From: DATLED01 sp963750255 | Lineage (GTDB): Bacteria; Actinomycetota; Acidimicrobiia; Acidimicrobiales; CADCTF01 | Length of the DNA stretch: 64,000 nucleotides | NCBI GenBank assembly: GCA_963750255.1 | Contig: CAVVPZ010000006.1 | Location: 1-64,000 of the forward strand | Direction: 5' to 3' | In this document: one piece after another, positions 44,611-54,366 of the stretch | Numbering within the stretch: the first letter of the stretch is position 1 | Layout: every line of letters begins with the position of its first letter | The notes under the pieces: model-generated | What the model was told of the DNA's origin: nothing | The model's input: the letters and a program-made list of their open reading frames with translations, nothing else | Database searches by the model: none | Program-made: the position numbers and the translations under genes

Positions 44611-45159
44611 TCACCGACGCTCGGACAGGAGGCGTTGGATCTCTCGGATTGTCGCGCCGACCGGACCGAGGCTCAGGCGACCGGGTCCGAGCGGGCCGCT
44701 GCGGTTCTCGCCGAGTAGGGGGAGCGACGACAGGACACGGGCGACGGCGTCATTCATCTTGGCCACCTGGCGGCGCGCCTCCGACCTCACCACGGCATCG
44801 TTGTCACGAGCCGCATTCAACGTCGCCGCCTTGGCCGCGTACCCGGCCGCGCCGAGCGCGTGGGCTCCCATGTGGGCGACGGCGGCAGCCTGCTCGGCGG
44901 CGTAGGCCGCGGCCCTCGCCGCCGGGCTGGGTGCGTCCCGAGCAGCAGCACCCGCCTCGCCGCCTCGACGTCGAATCGCATCGCCGACCCCGAGGTCGCC
45001 CGTCGCGAACGACCTCGTCTGCGCAATCGCCGCTCGCACTCTGGTGTCACCCGGGGCTGCGTTCTCGTAGATGACGAGGACATGCTCGGCACAGTCAGCC
45101 GCCCACGCGGCGACGAGGCGGCGATCGTCAACGCTGAGGGTCTGCGGCGACGCTGCCAC
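44611..45159 (-). CDS. Imm5-type putative immunity protein
   Basis: The 182 residues are Ala-rich and helical: SVDDRRLVAAWAADCAEHVL, YENAAPGDTRVRAAIAQTR, RAAAYAAEQAAAVAHMGAHA and LGAAGYAAKAATLNAARDND. This arrangement matches the Imm5-like family, small helical proteins first described as immunity proteins of polymorphic toxin systems but often found alone in Actinobacteria. TACGAT ends 6 nt before GTG 45159. No toxin gene is next to it. Longer upstream frames cross the tRNA-Leu gene and are spurious. Confidence 0.6.
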   Translation of the reverse strand: MAASPQTLSVDDRRLVAAWAADCAEHVLVIYENAAPGDTRVRAAIAQTRSFATGDLGVGDAIRRRGGEAGAAARDAPSPAARAAAYAAEQAAAVAHMGAHALGAAGYAAKAATLNAARDNDAVVRSEARRQVAKMNDAVARVLSSLPLLGENRSGPLGPGRLSLGPVGATIREIQRLLSERR

Positions 45160-45185
45160 CGCCGAATCGTAGGTCCCGTCGTGCG

Positions 45186-45269
45186 TGGGCGAGGGGGGAC
45201 TTGAACCCCCACATCCTTTCGGACACAGGAACCTGAATCCTCCGCGTCTGCCAATTCCGCCACTCGCCC
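45186..45269 (-). tRNA. tRNA-Leu(CAG)
   Basis: The - strand gives acceptor GGGCGAG pairing with CTCGCCC, anticodon loop TTCAGGT with CAG, the long variable arm TGTGTCCGAAAGGATGT and T-arm GGGGGTTCAAGTCCCCC, with A as discriminator. CCA is not encoded. It is divergent from fhaA, an arrangement also known beside fhaA in mycobacteria. Confidence 0.95.
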
Positions 45270-45331
45270 GAGTGGAGCGCCCAATGTACCCGACGGCGTG
45301 GGATGGGACGTTCGGACGAACCGTGCGTGGG

Positions 45332-45337
45332 TAGGCT
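45332..45337 (+). promoter_or_regulatory. -10 element of the fhaA operon
   Basis: TAGGCT ends 9 nt before the fhaA ATG and no ribosome binding site lies between, so the transcript should start at or next to the start codon. The same hexamer precedes pknB (50654) and crgA (53989). Confidence 0.5.
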
Positions 45338-45346
45338 CCGATCGCC

Positions 45347-46009
45347 ATGGCACTGCAGGAGTTCGAGCGCCGACTCGAGCGTCTCGTCGAGGGCGTCTTC
45401 GCCAAGGCGTTCCGACGGGGCTTGACCCCCATCGAGGTGGGCCGTCGCGTCACGAGAGAGATGGACATTCACCGCACGGTGGGCGTGAGAGGGCTGATTG
45501 CGCCCAACGATTTCGCCGTGGCGGTGAGCCGGGCCGACCACGAGAACGTGATCGCCCAGATGGAACAGGCCGTGAGTCGCGACCTCGCCGGCTACGCCCG
45601 GGAGCATGCCAAGGAAGAGAGCTATGTGCTGATGGGTCCCGTCGAGATCCGCTTCGAGATCGACGAGTCGCTGGGCGCCGGCGAGTTCGTGGTCACCTCG
45701 GCGATGGTCGAGGGTGCGGGCGGCGGCCCCGGCGGGAGCCTCGTCACTCCCGACGGCGATCGGGTGCAGCTGACCCTCGACCCGGTGACCATCGGACGCC
45801 ACCCTGACTGCGACGTCGTGCTCAACGACCAGGCCGTGAGCCGTCAACACGCCGAGGTCCGCCTCGAGGACGGCCGCTTTCAACTCGTCGACCTCGGCTC
45901 ACTCAACGGGACCAAGGTCAACGGCGCCGGCGTGAAGGCGCCACGTGACCTCGAGGACGGCGACACGATCACGATCGGCGCCCACTCGATCCGCTTCGAG
46001 GCGGGCTGA
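45347..46009 (+). CDS. fhaA: FhaA, FHA-domain regulator of cell-wall synthesis
   Basis: The 220 residues have the N-terminal DUF3662 domain (MALQEFERRLERLVEGVFAK, FRRGLTPIEVGRRVTREMDI, VRGLIAPNDFAVAVSRADHE) and a C-terminal FHA domain (TIGRHPDCDVVLNDQAVSRQ, HAEVRLEDGRFQLVDLGSLN, GTKVNG) that binds phosphothreonine. In mycobacteria FhaA binds phosphorylated MviN and couples PknB to peptidoglycan precursor export. The disordered linker is much shorter than in mycobacteria. It is the first gene of the operon; fhaB starts 9 nt after its stop. Confidence 0.9.
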   Translation: MALQEFERRLERLVEGVFAKAFRRGLTPIEVGRRVTREMDIHRTVGVRGLIAPNDFAVAVSRADHENVIAQMEQAVSRDLAGYAREHAKEESYVLMGPVEIRFEIDESLGAGEFVVTSAMVEGAGGGPGGSLVTPDGDRVQLTLDPVTIGRHPDCDVVLNDQAVSRQHAEVRLEDGRFQLVDLGSLNGTKVNGAGVKAPRDLEDGDTITIGAHSIRFEAG

Positions 46010-46018
46010 GCAACCGCC

Positions 46019-46516
46019 ATGCCCGAATCGCTGCTCCGCATCTTGCAGTTCCTGCTCTTGGCCCTCCTCTACCTCTTCTTCCTCCGGGTGCTGCGGGCGG
46101 TGTGGGCCGAGGTCGCCAACCCGCGGGAGGCGACGGCGGGCGTGGTCCCGACGGCGACGCGGGGACGTTCGGCCCCCCGCGAGCGCATGGCATCGTCGAG
46201 CAAGGGCACACCCAAGCGGTTGCGGGTGGTGGAGCCCGCCGACCGCAAGGGGCAGGCGTTCGACTTGGCCGAGGAGTTGACCATTGGTCGCGCCGCGGGC
46301 TGCCAGGTCAGAGTGGAAGACACCTATGCCTCCCAACTTCACGCTCGGCTCTTTCGCAAAGAGGGTGAACTGTTCGTCGAAGACCTCGGATCGACCAACG
46401 GCACCTATCTCAATCGGCGGGGCACGAAGAACAAGGAGAAGGTGGCCGGTCCGCTCGCACTCAAGGTCGGCGACCGATTGATGATCGGCAAGACCGTGCT
46501 CGAGGTGGCCAAGTGA
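46019..46516 (+). CDS. fhaB: FhaB, membrane-anchored FHA-domain protein
   Basis: The 165 residues start with one membrane helix (LLRILQFLLLALLYLFFLRVL) and a basic linker, then an FHA domain: ELTIGRAAGCQVRVEDTYAS, QLHARLFRKEGELFVEDLGS, TNGTYLNRRGTKNKEKVAGP. In related bacteria FhaB (FipA) is a substrate of the Ser/Thr kinase and links it to FtsZ and FtsQ. Its TGA overlaps the pstP GTG, so the two are coupled. Confidence 0.9.
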   Translation: MPESLLRILQFLLLALLYLFFLRVLRAVWAEVANPREATAGVVPTATRGRSAPRERMASSSKGTPKRLRVVEPADRKGQAFDLAEELTIGRAAGCQVRVEDTYASQLHARLFRKEGELFVEDLGSTNGTYLNRRGTKNKEKVAGPLALKVGDRLMIGKTVLEVAK

Positions 46517-47829
46517 CGGCGTTGCGTAGCGGCAGCGCGACCGATGTCGGCCGTCGCCGCAACATCAACCAGGACATGATCCTCGAAGGCGAAGTGGTCT
46601 TCGCCATCGCCGACGGCATGGGCGGCCACCAAGGTGGCGAAGTCGCGTCGCTGGCCGCCATCGAAGCGCTCCGCAACTCGTTCCGACCCGAGGACGGCGC
46701 CGCCGGACTCGACCGGGCCATCGCCGCCGCCAACGACGCCGTGGCGGAGAAGGCACAGGCGTCGCAAGAGCTGCGCAGCATGGGCACGACCATGACTGCG
46801 GTCGCGCTGGTGGCTGACGACGACGATGAATTGCTCGTCGTGGCCAACATCGGCGACTCGCGGGTGTATCTGCTCCGCAACGCCGAACTCACCCAGCTGA
46901 CCGATGACCACTCGCTGCCCCAAGAGCTGCTTCGCCAGGGACAACTGACCGAGGCCGAGGCCGCTGCCGATCCGCGCAAGAACATCGTGACCCGGGTGCT
47001 GGGCCCGAGCTATGGCGATGGCCCCGACCTGCAGAAGCTGGTGCCGTACACCGGCGACCGGATCCTGTTGTGCAGCGACGGCCTCTACAACGAGGTCACC
47101 GACCACGACATCGCCCACGTCTTGCGGACTGTGGCCGACCCCAAAGAAGCGGCTACCACGCTCGTCGATCAGGCCAACAACAACGGCGGTGCCGACAACA
47201 TCAGCGTGATCGTGGTCGACGTGGTCGACGACCGGGGGCGATCGGTGACGGCGTCAGCGGTGCTGGCCGACGATCCGTCACTCGCGGCCGGCGACGCCCC
47301 GGCCGATCGCCGAGCGTTGAGCGGCCTCATGAGCTCTGACCAGCGCAACGCCGAGTTGCGCCGCCTGGCCCGTGGCAGCGATGAGGGCGCCAACATCTGG
47401 TCGGCCGACCGCGAGCCAGATGTGCACGACCTCCCCTCCCGCCGGCTGACGGCACGGGTCGTCGCATTTCTCGTCATCGTGCTGCTCGTGCTCGGAGGAG
47501 CGGCTGGCGCCATCGGCTTCTACGCCCGGGGCTCGTACTTCGTCGGACTCGATGAAGGCCATGTCGCCATCTTCAAGGGTCGGCCCGGCGGACTGTTGTG
47601 GTTCTCGCCCACCGTCGAAGAGACCACTGAGCTCACCGAGTCGCAAGTGCCGCCGGCCCGAGCCGACGACATCGCCAACGGTCGTCAAGCCGCCACCCTC
47701 GCCGAGGCACGCGACTACGTCCGCAGCCTGCGTCCGTCGACGCCGGACACGGGGACGACCGGGACGGTGACGTCGACCACCACGAGCACCACGACCGCTC
47801 CAGTCCCCGCCACGACCACCGCACCGTGA
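46513..47829 (+). CDS. pstP: PstP, PP2C-type Ser/Thr phosphatase with extracellular tail
   Basis: The 438 residues begin with a PP2C domain whose metal-binding motifs are intact: ATDVGRRRNINQDMIL, VVFAIADGMGGHQGGEVASL, LVVANIGDSRVYLL, ILLCSDGLYNEVTDHDIAHV and NNNGGADNISVIVVDVV. After a linker comes a membrane helix (VVAFLVIVLLVLGGAAGAIGF) and an outside domain with a Thr-rich end. PstP removes phosphate from PknB and its targets. GTG 46513 overlaps the fhaB stop. Its own TGA lies within GTGA, the likely start of rodA. Confidence 0.92.
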   Translation: MTALRSGSATDVGRRRNINQDMILEGEVVFAIADGMGGHQGGEVASLAAIEALRNSFRPEDGAAGLDRAIAAANDAVAEKAQASQELRSMGTTMTAVALVADDDDELLVVANIGDSRVYLLRNAELTQLTDDHSLPQELLRQGQLTEAEAAADPRKNIVTRVLGPSYGDGPDLQKLVPYTGDRILLCSDGLYNEVTDHDIAHVLRTVADPKEAATTLVDQANNNGGADNISVIVVDVVDDRGRSVTASAVLADDPSLAAGDAPADRRALSGLMSSDQRNAELRRLARGSDEGANIWSADREPDVHDLPSRRLTARVVAFLVIVLLVLGGAAGAIGFYARGSYFVGLDEGHVAIFKGRPGGLLWFSPTVEETTELTESQVPPARADDIANGRQAATLAEARDYVRSLRPSTPDTGTTGTVTSTTTSTTTAPVPATTTAP

Positions 47830-47874
47830 CCGCCGTGCACGCGCGCGCGGCGCACGACCGAACTCGGCCTCATC

Positions 47875-49176
47875 GTGTTGGCCGCGCTCGTCACGATCGG
47901 CGCCTACGCCCTCGCCAGCCTTGGCCGATCGGCGTCGCTGCCGGCCAACCTCGTCCCTTTTCTCGGCATCATCCTCGGTCTGCTCGGCGCCGCCCATCTC
48001 GCCGTGCGCAGGCTGGCGCCCAATGCCGACGGCGTGCTGTTGCCGATGGCCGGGCTGCTGAACGGGATCGGCTACGTCGTGATCGCCAGACTCGACCGAG
48101 ACCTCGCCGGCCTCCAGTCGCTCTGGACGGCGATCGGGGTCTTCGCCTTCATCGCCACCTTGGTCGTCGTGCGGCGGGCCCGCGATCTCGAGCGGTACCG
48201 CTACACGTTCGCCCTCCTCGGGGTCGGACTGCTCCTCATGCCGCTCGTACCCGTCATCGGCCGCAACATCAATGGCGCCCGCATCTGGATTCGGGTCGGG
48301 CCGGCCAGCTTCCAGCCCGGAGAATTGGCCAAGCTCCTGCTGGCGATTTTCTTCGCCGGCTACCTCGTTGAGAAGCGCGAACTCCTCCAGACCTTCACCC
48401 GGCGGCTCGGACCGGTGAACCTTCCCGACCCAAAGTTCCTCGGACCGGTCCTCGCCGCGTGGGGCTTCTCGCTCGTGGTGATGATCTTCGAGAAGGACCT
48501 CGGGTCGTCGCTCCTTTTCTTTGCCCTTTTCGTGGCCATGCTGTGGGTGGCAACGGGCCGCGGCATCTACCTCACGGTGGGCACGTTGCTGTTCTTCGTC
48601 GGCGCGTTCATCGCCTTCAAGTCGTTCGGCCACGTCCGTACCCGGGTCGACATCTGGATCGACCCGTTCCAAGACGCCGGCGGCCGCGGCTACCAACTCG
48701 TGCAATCGCTCTTCGCCTTCGGGAGCGGCGGCGTCACCGGGACCGGTCTGGCCCTCGGTAGTCCAGGCCGCATCCCCGCCGTGCAAACCGACTTCATCTT
48801 CGCGGCCATCGGCGAGGAGTTGGGCCTCCTCGGCACGACCGCCATCGTCACGGCCTTCCTCTTGATGGTCGGCGTGGGGTTGCGGATCGCCATCCAGGCC
48901 CGAAGCGACTTCGAGAAACTCCTCGCCACCGGTCTGAGCGTTGCGCTCGGCGTGCAGACCTTCATCATCCTCGGCGGTGTCACCCGGCTCGTCCCTCTCA
49001 CCGGCATCACCCTCCCCTTCGTGTCGTACGGAGGTTCGTCGCTGCTGGCCAACTACATCCTGTTGGCGTTGCTCCTCAGGATCTCGAGCGACTCGGTCGA
49101 ACGCCGACCGATCCTCGGGGGGCGGCGTCAGGCGCCTTCAGACGCCGACGACCTCGATGAAACGGTGGCGGGGTGA
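47875..49176 (+). CDS. rodA: RodA/FtsW-type SEDS peptidoglycan polymerase
   Basis: About 433 residues and ten membrane helices of the SEDS family: GPASFQPGELAKLLLAIFFA, VVMIFEKDLGSSLLFFALFV (catalytic Asp region), GRGYQLVQSLFAFGSGGVTG, TDFIFAAIGEELGLLGTTAI and LPFVSYGGSSLLANYILLAL. It polymerises glycan strands together with the class B PBP encoded next. The shown start GTG 47875 gives a short N-terminus. More likely translation starts at GTG 47826, overlapping the pstP stop, with one extra G in the GCGCGCGCGGCGC stretch near 47845 hiding it; restored it would read TTELGLIVLAALVTIGAYAL. pbpA overlaps its stop. Confidence 0.88.
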   Translation: MLAALVTIGAYALASLGRSASLPANLVPFLGIILGLLGAAHLAVRRLAPNADGVLLPMAGLLNGIGYVVIARLDRDLAGLQSLWTAIGVFAFIATLVVVRRARDLERYRYTFALLGVGLLLMPLVPVIGRNINGARIWIRVGPASFQPGELAKLLLAIFFAGYLVEKRELLQTFTRRLGPVNLPDPKFLGPVLAAWGFSLVVMIFEKDLGSSLLFFALFVAMLWVATGRGIYLTVGTLLFFVGAFIAFKSFGHVRTRVDIWIDPFQDAGGRGYQLVQSLFAFGSGGVTGTGLALGSPGRIPAVQTDFIFAAIGEELGLLGTTAIVTAFLLMVGVGLRIAIQARSDFEKLLATGLSVALGVQTFIILGGVTRLVPLTGITLPFVSYGGSSLLANYILLALLLRISSDSVERRPILGGRRQAPSDADDLDETVAG

Positions 49177-50615
49177 ACCACCAGATCCGACGCGTCGGCG
49201 TCGTCCTGATGGGCTTGTTCGTGTTGCTGTTTCTGCAACTCAACTACCTCCAGGTCGTGCGTCACGACGCCTTGGCCAACGACCCCCGCAACACCCGCGT
49301 AGCAGTGCGCGACTTCAGCCGGCCGCGAGGCCAGATCCTCTCGGCCGACGGCACCGTCTTGGCCAAGTCGGTGCCGTCCAACGACGCGTTCGAACGCCAG
49401 CGCCAGTACCCCACCGGCGACCTCTTCGGTCACGTCACCGGGTTCTTCTCCTTCACGTACGGGCGGACCGGCGTCGAGCGCAGCTATGGCGACGAACTTG
49501 CCGGCCGCGACCTCGGCTTCCGCAATCTCAAGGATGTTCTCGTCGAGCGGACGGTGACGGCCGACGTGTTCCTCACCGTCGACCGCAACCTCCAGCAACT
49601 GGCCCGTGACGCGCTCGGCGACAAGCGCGGTTCGGTCACACTGCTCGACGCGACCACCGGTGCCGTCCTCGCGCTGTGGAGCTACCCGTCGTACGACCCG
49701 AACGCCCTAGCCGCCCACGACCAGAAGGCGGTGCAGAACGCCTGGGCCCTCCTCAACGCCGCGCCCAACAAACCGTTGCAGGCCAAGACGTTCCAAGAGA
49801 CCTTCGCACCGGGATCCACGTTCAAGGTGGTGACCGCGGCGACCGCGCTCGAACGCAACCCCGAGGTGGCAGCCAAGATCTACCCGCCCCTCAAGGTGCT
49901 CGATCTCCCCCAGACGACGGCAACCCTCCCGAACTTCGGTGGCGGCACGTGCGGCGGCGCACTGGCCGACCTGCTGCGTGTGTCGTGCAACACCGGGTTC
50001 GGACAGATGGGTCTCGACTTGGGCGCCGGACCCCTCCACGACGAAGCAACAGACTTCGGCTTCAACAGTCGTCCGCCGCTCGACCTGCCCGCCGTGGTGC
50101 GGTCGGTGTTCCCTCCGGCCAGCGAGTTCGACCGCGACCTCCCCGGTCTGGCCAAGTCCGCCATCGGTCAGGAGAGCGTGCGAGCGACGCCACTGCAGAT
50201 GGCCCTGGTGGCCGCCGCCGCCGTCAACGGAGGGTCGATCATGAAGCCCCACGTGCTCTCGGAGATCAAGGACTCCGATGGCGTCCAAGTGCGTGCGTAT
50301 CGACCCGAGGAGTGGATGCGAGCGACCACACCGGAGGTGGCCCAACAGCTGCACGACCTCATGGTCAACGTCGCCGAAAACGGCACCGCCACCCGGGCCC
50401 GGGTGCCGGGCGCGGTGGTCGGCGGGAAGACGGGGACGGCCCAGACGACCGGCGACAACGCACACGCGTGGCTCATCGGCTTCGGCGAAGCCAACGGTCG
50501 AAAGCTGGCGGTCTCCGTGATCGTCGAGAGCCAACCCGGTGTCACCGAGGCCACCGGCGGACGGGTGGCAGCGCCCATCGCCCAGCAGATGCTCAAGGCC
50601 GGACTCGGGCTCTGA
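49173..50615 (+). CDS. pbpA: PbpA, class B penicillin-binding protein (transpeptidase)
   Basis: The 480 residues have an N-terminal anchor (VGVVLMGLFVLLFLQLNYLQV), the dimerisation region RNTRVAVRDFSRPRGQILSA and a transpeptidase domain with the three catalytic motifs: SxxK in FAPGSTFKVVTAATALERN, SxN in VSCNTGFGQMGLDLG and KTG in VVGGKTGTAQTTGDNAHAW. It crosslinks peptidoglycan with RodA and is a beta-lactam target. GTG 49173 overlaps the rodA stop. pknB follows after 53 bp with its own promoter-like TAGGCT. Confidence 0.92.
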   Translation: MNHQIRRVGVVLMGLFVLLFLQLNYLQVVRHDALANDPRNTRVAVRDFSRPRGQILSADGTVLAKSVPSNDAFERQRQYPTGDLFGHVTGFFSFTYGRTGVERSYGDELAGRDLGFRNLKDVLVERTVTADVFLTVDRNLQQLARDALGDKRGSVTLLDATTGAVLALWSYPSYDPNALAAHDQKAVQNAWALLNAAPNKPLQAKTFQETFAPGSTFKVVTAATALERNPEVAAKIYPPLKVLDLPQTTATLPNFGGGTCGGALADLLRVSCNTGFGQMGLDLGAGPLHDEATDFGFNSRPPLDLPAVVRSVFPPASEFDRDLPGLAKSAIGQESVRATPLQMALVAAAAVNGGSIMKPHVLSEIKDSDGVQVRAYRPEEWMRATTPEVAQQLHDLMVNVAENGTATRARVPGAVVGGKTGTAQTTGDNAHAWLIGFGEANGRKLAVSVIVESQPGVTEATGGRVAAPIAQQMLKAGLGL

Positions 50616-50653
50616 CCCTCGCGGGTGGGCGCCAGGGCCGTTGGTCGGCCCTC

Positions 50654-50659
50654 TAGGCT
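50654..50659 (+). promoter_or_regulatory. -10 element before pknB
   Basis: TAGGCT lies 9 nt before the pknB ATG, with no ribosome binding site between. It is the same word and spacing as at fhaA, suggesting that pknB also has a leaderless transcript apart from the operon. Confidence 0.45.
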
Positions 50660-50668
50660 GACCGATCA

Positions 50669-52600
50669 ATGTCGCAGCAACCCCAGGTGTTCAGCGGACG
50701 GTACGAGATCCTGCGCCACCTGGCGCGAGGTGGCATGGCCGAGGTCTACCTGGCCCACGACCTCATGCTCGACCGGCAGGTCGCGCTCAAGGTCCTCTTC
50801 CCCGAATTGTCGACCGACCGCAACTTCGTCGAGCGCTTCCGCCGCGAGGCACAGGCCGCCGCCAACCTCAGCCACCCCAACATCGTCTCGATCTACGACT
50901 GGGGCGAGGAGGACGGCACGTACTTCATCGTCATGGAGTACATCGAGGGTCGCACGCTCGGACAGATCATCCGCGGCGAGGGCCCGATCCTGGCCGATCG
51001 CGCCGCCGAGATCGCGGCCGACGTGGCCGCCGCGCTCGGCTTCGCCCATCAGAGCGGGGTGGTCCACCGCGACGTCAAGCCGGGCAACGTCCTGATCTCG
51101 CCCAGCGGGCAGGTCAAGGTGACCGACTTCGGCATCGCCGCGCGCCGCCAACTCCGACCAAGACCTCACCCAAACCGGCGCCGTCATGGGCACGGCCACC
51201 TACTTCTCGCCCGAGCAAGCCCAAGGCAACCGTGTCGACGGACGCAGCGACGTCTACAGCCTGGGCGTCGTCCTCTACGAAATGTGCGTCGGGCGTCCCC
51301 CGTTCTCGGGCGACAACGCCATGGCCATCGCGTACAAGCACGTCCGCGAAGAACCCGTCCCACCCCGGTCGGTCAACCCCGACGTGCCCGCCGCGCTCGA
51401 AGCGATCGTGCTGCAAGCGATGGCCAAGAATCCCAATGATCGGTACACGAGCGCCGACGAGTTCCGCCAAGACCTGCTGCGCTATCGCCAGGGCCGGATG
51501 GTGCTGGCCAACCCGACGGTGGCCGTGGCCGCCGTCGACGCCACCGTCGCGGCGCCCGCCTACGACGCGACTCGGGCGGTGAGTCGCACCACCGTCACCG
51601 ACACGCCGGCCGGGCCGCCACCCGCCCAGGGCCGGGGCACCGGCGCGTTCATCGTGTTGCTGTTGGTCTTGTTGGCCGTGCTCGGCGGCCTTCTCTGGTT
51701 CGTGGCAAAACAGACCGGACTCATCGGCTCGCCCGCCGCCCAGCGGGTCGAGATGCCGTTGGTGCTGGGCCAGACCGAGAAGGACGCCACCGCCACCCTC
51801 GAGGGCCTCGGCCTCGACGTGCAGACGGTGACCGAGGCAAGCGACCAGCAGGAGCCGGGCAAGGTGTTCGCCCAGGACCCGCTGGCCGGGAACTCGGTCG
51901 ACAAGGGCGCCGCCGTGACCATCAAGGTGGTGGCCGAAGCCGTGAAGGTGAAAGTGCCCAACTTCGTGGGCAAGTCGATCGCGGACGCCCGCGATCTCGC
52001 CGAGGCGGCCGGACTCAATTTGGCCGTGACCGAGGAGCCGAGCACCACCGTCGACGCCGACAACGTCATCAAGCAGACGCAAGAGGCGGGCACCGAGGTG
52101 GCCAAGGGCACCAACATCGACGTGGTCGTCTCGTCGGGCAAGAACCAGAAGGCGGTCCCCGACGTCGCCGGCCAGGAACTCGCCGACGCAGCCAACGCGC
52201 TCGGTCAGGCCGGATTCAAGACCAAGACATCTCGCGACTCGTCGGCCACCGTCGAGTCTGGCAAGGTCATCCGCACCGACCCCGCAGCCGGCTCCCGGAT
52301 CGACGAGGGATCGACCGTCACCATCGTCGTGTCGTCTGGCCCCGAGCTCAACGCCGTCCCCAACGTCTTGGGTATGACGGCTGATCAAGCCAAGGCCGCC
52401 ATCGAGGGTGCCGGCTTCGTCTATCGCCAGGCCGGCACGGCCAACGCCAACGCCAGCGACGATGGCAAGGTCGTGGCCCAGAATCCCTCCGGCGGCACCA
52501 AGGCCGAGAAGGGCGCAACGGTCGCCGTCACCATTGGCAAGGCATCGATCGTGCCGGGCAGCACCACGACGACCTCGGGCGGCACCACCACCACGACGAA

Positions 52601-52604
<4 letters not shown>
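50669..52604 (+). CDS. pknB: PknB, PASTA-domain Ser/Thr kinase, one apparent frameshift
   Basis: About 645 residues. The kinase domain has the glycine loop LARGGMAEVYLAHD, Lys in RQVALKVLFPEL, catalytic loop GVVHRDVKPGNVLISP and KVTDFGIA. Just after DFG an extra base near 51137 shifts the frame; restored it reads ARAANSDQDLTQTGAVMGTA, which includes the activation-loop Thr, then TYFSPEQAQGNRVDGRSDVY. A membrane helix (FIVLLLVLLAVLGGLLWFVA) and four PASTA domains follow, which bind peptidoglycan fragments or lipid II outside the cell, and a Thr-rich tail. It controls cell-wall synthesis and division. No pknA is present. The stop shares CTAG with the convergent amidotransferase gene. Confidence 0.88.
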
Positions 52605-53182
<578 letters not shown>

Positions 53183-53201
53183 GGCCGTCAGGTTACGGGC
53201 C

Positions 53202-53966
53202 TCAGATTGCCGGGCGCGCGTACGTGAACTTGGTCGAACCGCGATAGGCGGGCAGCTCGAGCTTGGTCCGCCGTTCGATCGAGAGGGTGAGTCCGTAGGT
53301 GGTGGCGTCTTCCTTGAGCCGCTTGACGAGACGGTCGGTGTCGAAGCGGTCCTTGGACGCGCCGATGGCCGACACGGCGTAGGGCGGCGAGTGGACGGTG
53401 CCGTTGAGCAACAACGTGTTGCCGACGCACAACACCGCGCTGGTGGAGACGAGTCGCTGTCCATTGATCGACATCGCCTCTGCCCCCGAGCGCCACAGGG
53501 CGTTCACCACCGCCTGCACGTCTTGGGAGTGGATCACGAGGTCGTTGACGTTGCCGCCCTTGGGCGCGACGTCGAGCTTGGAGTCGTCGAGGGTGACGAC
53601 GAGCCCAGGCCCGGTCATCGCTCGCAGGCCGGCTACCAACGAAGCCTCGCCGACCAGTTCGGCTTGCTCGGCGGTGCCACCAGCGCGTCTGGTGCGCGCC
53701 GCCCGCTCGCCGTCGACCCGAGCCCGGAGATCGGCGACCTCCTGGCGGAGATGCACCGCCGACTCCTGTTGGGACTGGATGAGGTCCGCGAGGCGATAGC
53801 GGCCCGGAAGGCGGATCTCGGGGTCAGGAGGATGGGAGCGGAACGCGAGCACGGCCAAGAACGCCATGAGCGTCAGGGCCACGGCGAGCGGCGTCGAGCG
53901 GCGTCGGCCCGGCGGGCGAAGGGCGAAGGGGGCAGGGCTCGGCGCAGTCACGGGACTCGCCGCCAT
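53202..53966 (-). CDS. DUF881 membrane protein
   Basis: About 254 residues with one N-terminal membrane helix (TPLAVALTLMAFLAVLAF), a coiled-coil (ADLIQSQQESAVHLRQEVAD, LRARVDGERAARTRR) and the DUF881 fold: MTGPGLVVTLDDSKLDVAPK, NDLVIHSQDVQAVVNALWRS, GAEAMSINGQRLVSTSAVLC. Family members (YlxW-like) sit beside division genes and are thought to act in the envelope; the exact role is unknown. ATG 53966 is chosen; TTG 53987 is possible. It is divergent from crgA, as in mycobacteria. Confidence 0.8.
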   Translation of the reverse strand: MAASPVTAPSPAPFALRPPGRRRSTPLAVALTLMAFLAVLAFRSHPPDPEIRLPGRYRLADLIQSQQESAVHLRQEVADLRARVDGERAARTRRAGGTAEQAELVGEASLVAGLRAMTGPGLVVTLDDSKLDVAPKGGNVNDLVIHSQDVQAVVNALWRSGAEAMSINGQRLVSTSAVLCVGNTLLLNGTVHSPPYAVSAIGASKDRFDTDRLVKRLKEDATTYGLTLSIERRTKLELPAYRGSTKFTYARPAI

Positions 53967-53988
53967 TCTGGCCTGCGGGGTCGCCAAC

Positions 53989-53994
53989 TAGGCT
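53989..53994 (+). promoter_or_regulatory. -10 element before crgA
   Basis: TAGGCT ends 6 nt before the crgA GTG start with no ribosome binding site between, the third copy of this word at a division gene in the window. Confidence 0.45.
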
Positions 53995-54000
53995 CCGGGC

Positions 54001-54366
54001 GTGCCCGAGAAGAAGAACGAACACCGGCCCGGCGGCTCGATCCACGCCCGACCCGTGTCGGCCAAGGGCGGACGGGTGACCCCCAAAGGCACCGTTCCAG
54101 GCGCCTCCAGCAAGGCTCGACCGTCGGCGGCGACGGGTGGGGCCATGCCATCGAGCGGGCGATACACGCCGCCGATCCCCCAGGAATACAAGGTGTCACC
54201 CCGATGGGTGCCGATCGCGATGGGCATCTTGTTGATCGGTGGGATGCTCACCATCATCCTCAACTACTTGTCGCTCATGCCCGGCGGCGAACCGTCAAAC
54301 GCCTATCTGCTCGGCGGGCTCGGACTCATCACCGGCGGCTTCATTGTCGCCACTCGCTGGCGCTGA
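54001..54366 (+). CDS. crgA: CrgA, cell division protein
   Basis: The 121 residues have a basic, disordered N-terminus and two membrane helices at the C-terminus: SPRWVPIAMGILLIGGMLTI, LNYLSLMPGGEPSNAYLLGG, LGLITGGFIVATRWR. The pattern VSPRWVP and the short loop between the helices are typical of CrgA, which recruits PBPs and coordinates the septum with FtsZ in Actinobacteria. The N-terminal extension is longer than in mycobacterial CrgA. Its end overlaps the convergent phosphatase gene by 26 nt. Confidence 0.88.
   Translation: MPEKKNEHRPGGSIHARPVSAKGGRVTPKGTVPGASSKARPSAATGGAMPSSGRYTPPIPQEYKVSPRWVPIAMGILLIGGMLTIILNYLSLMPGGEPSNAYLLGGLGLITGGFIVATRWR

Noticed and set aside
47278..48786. A - strand open frame of 502 codons with many Glu/Arg/Gly
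   Set aside because: It is the complement of pstP and rodA, which are well supported.
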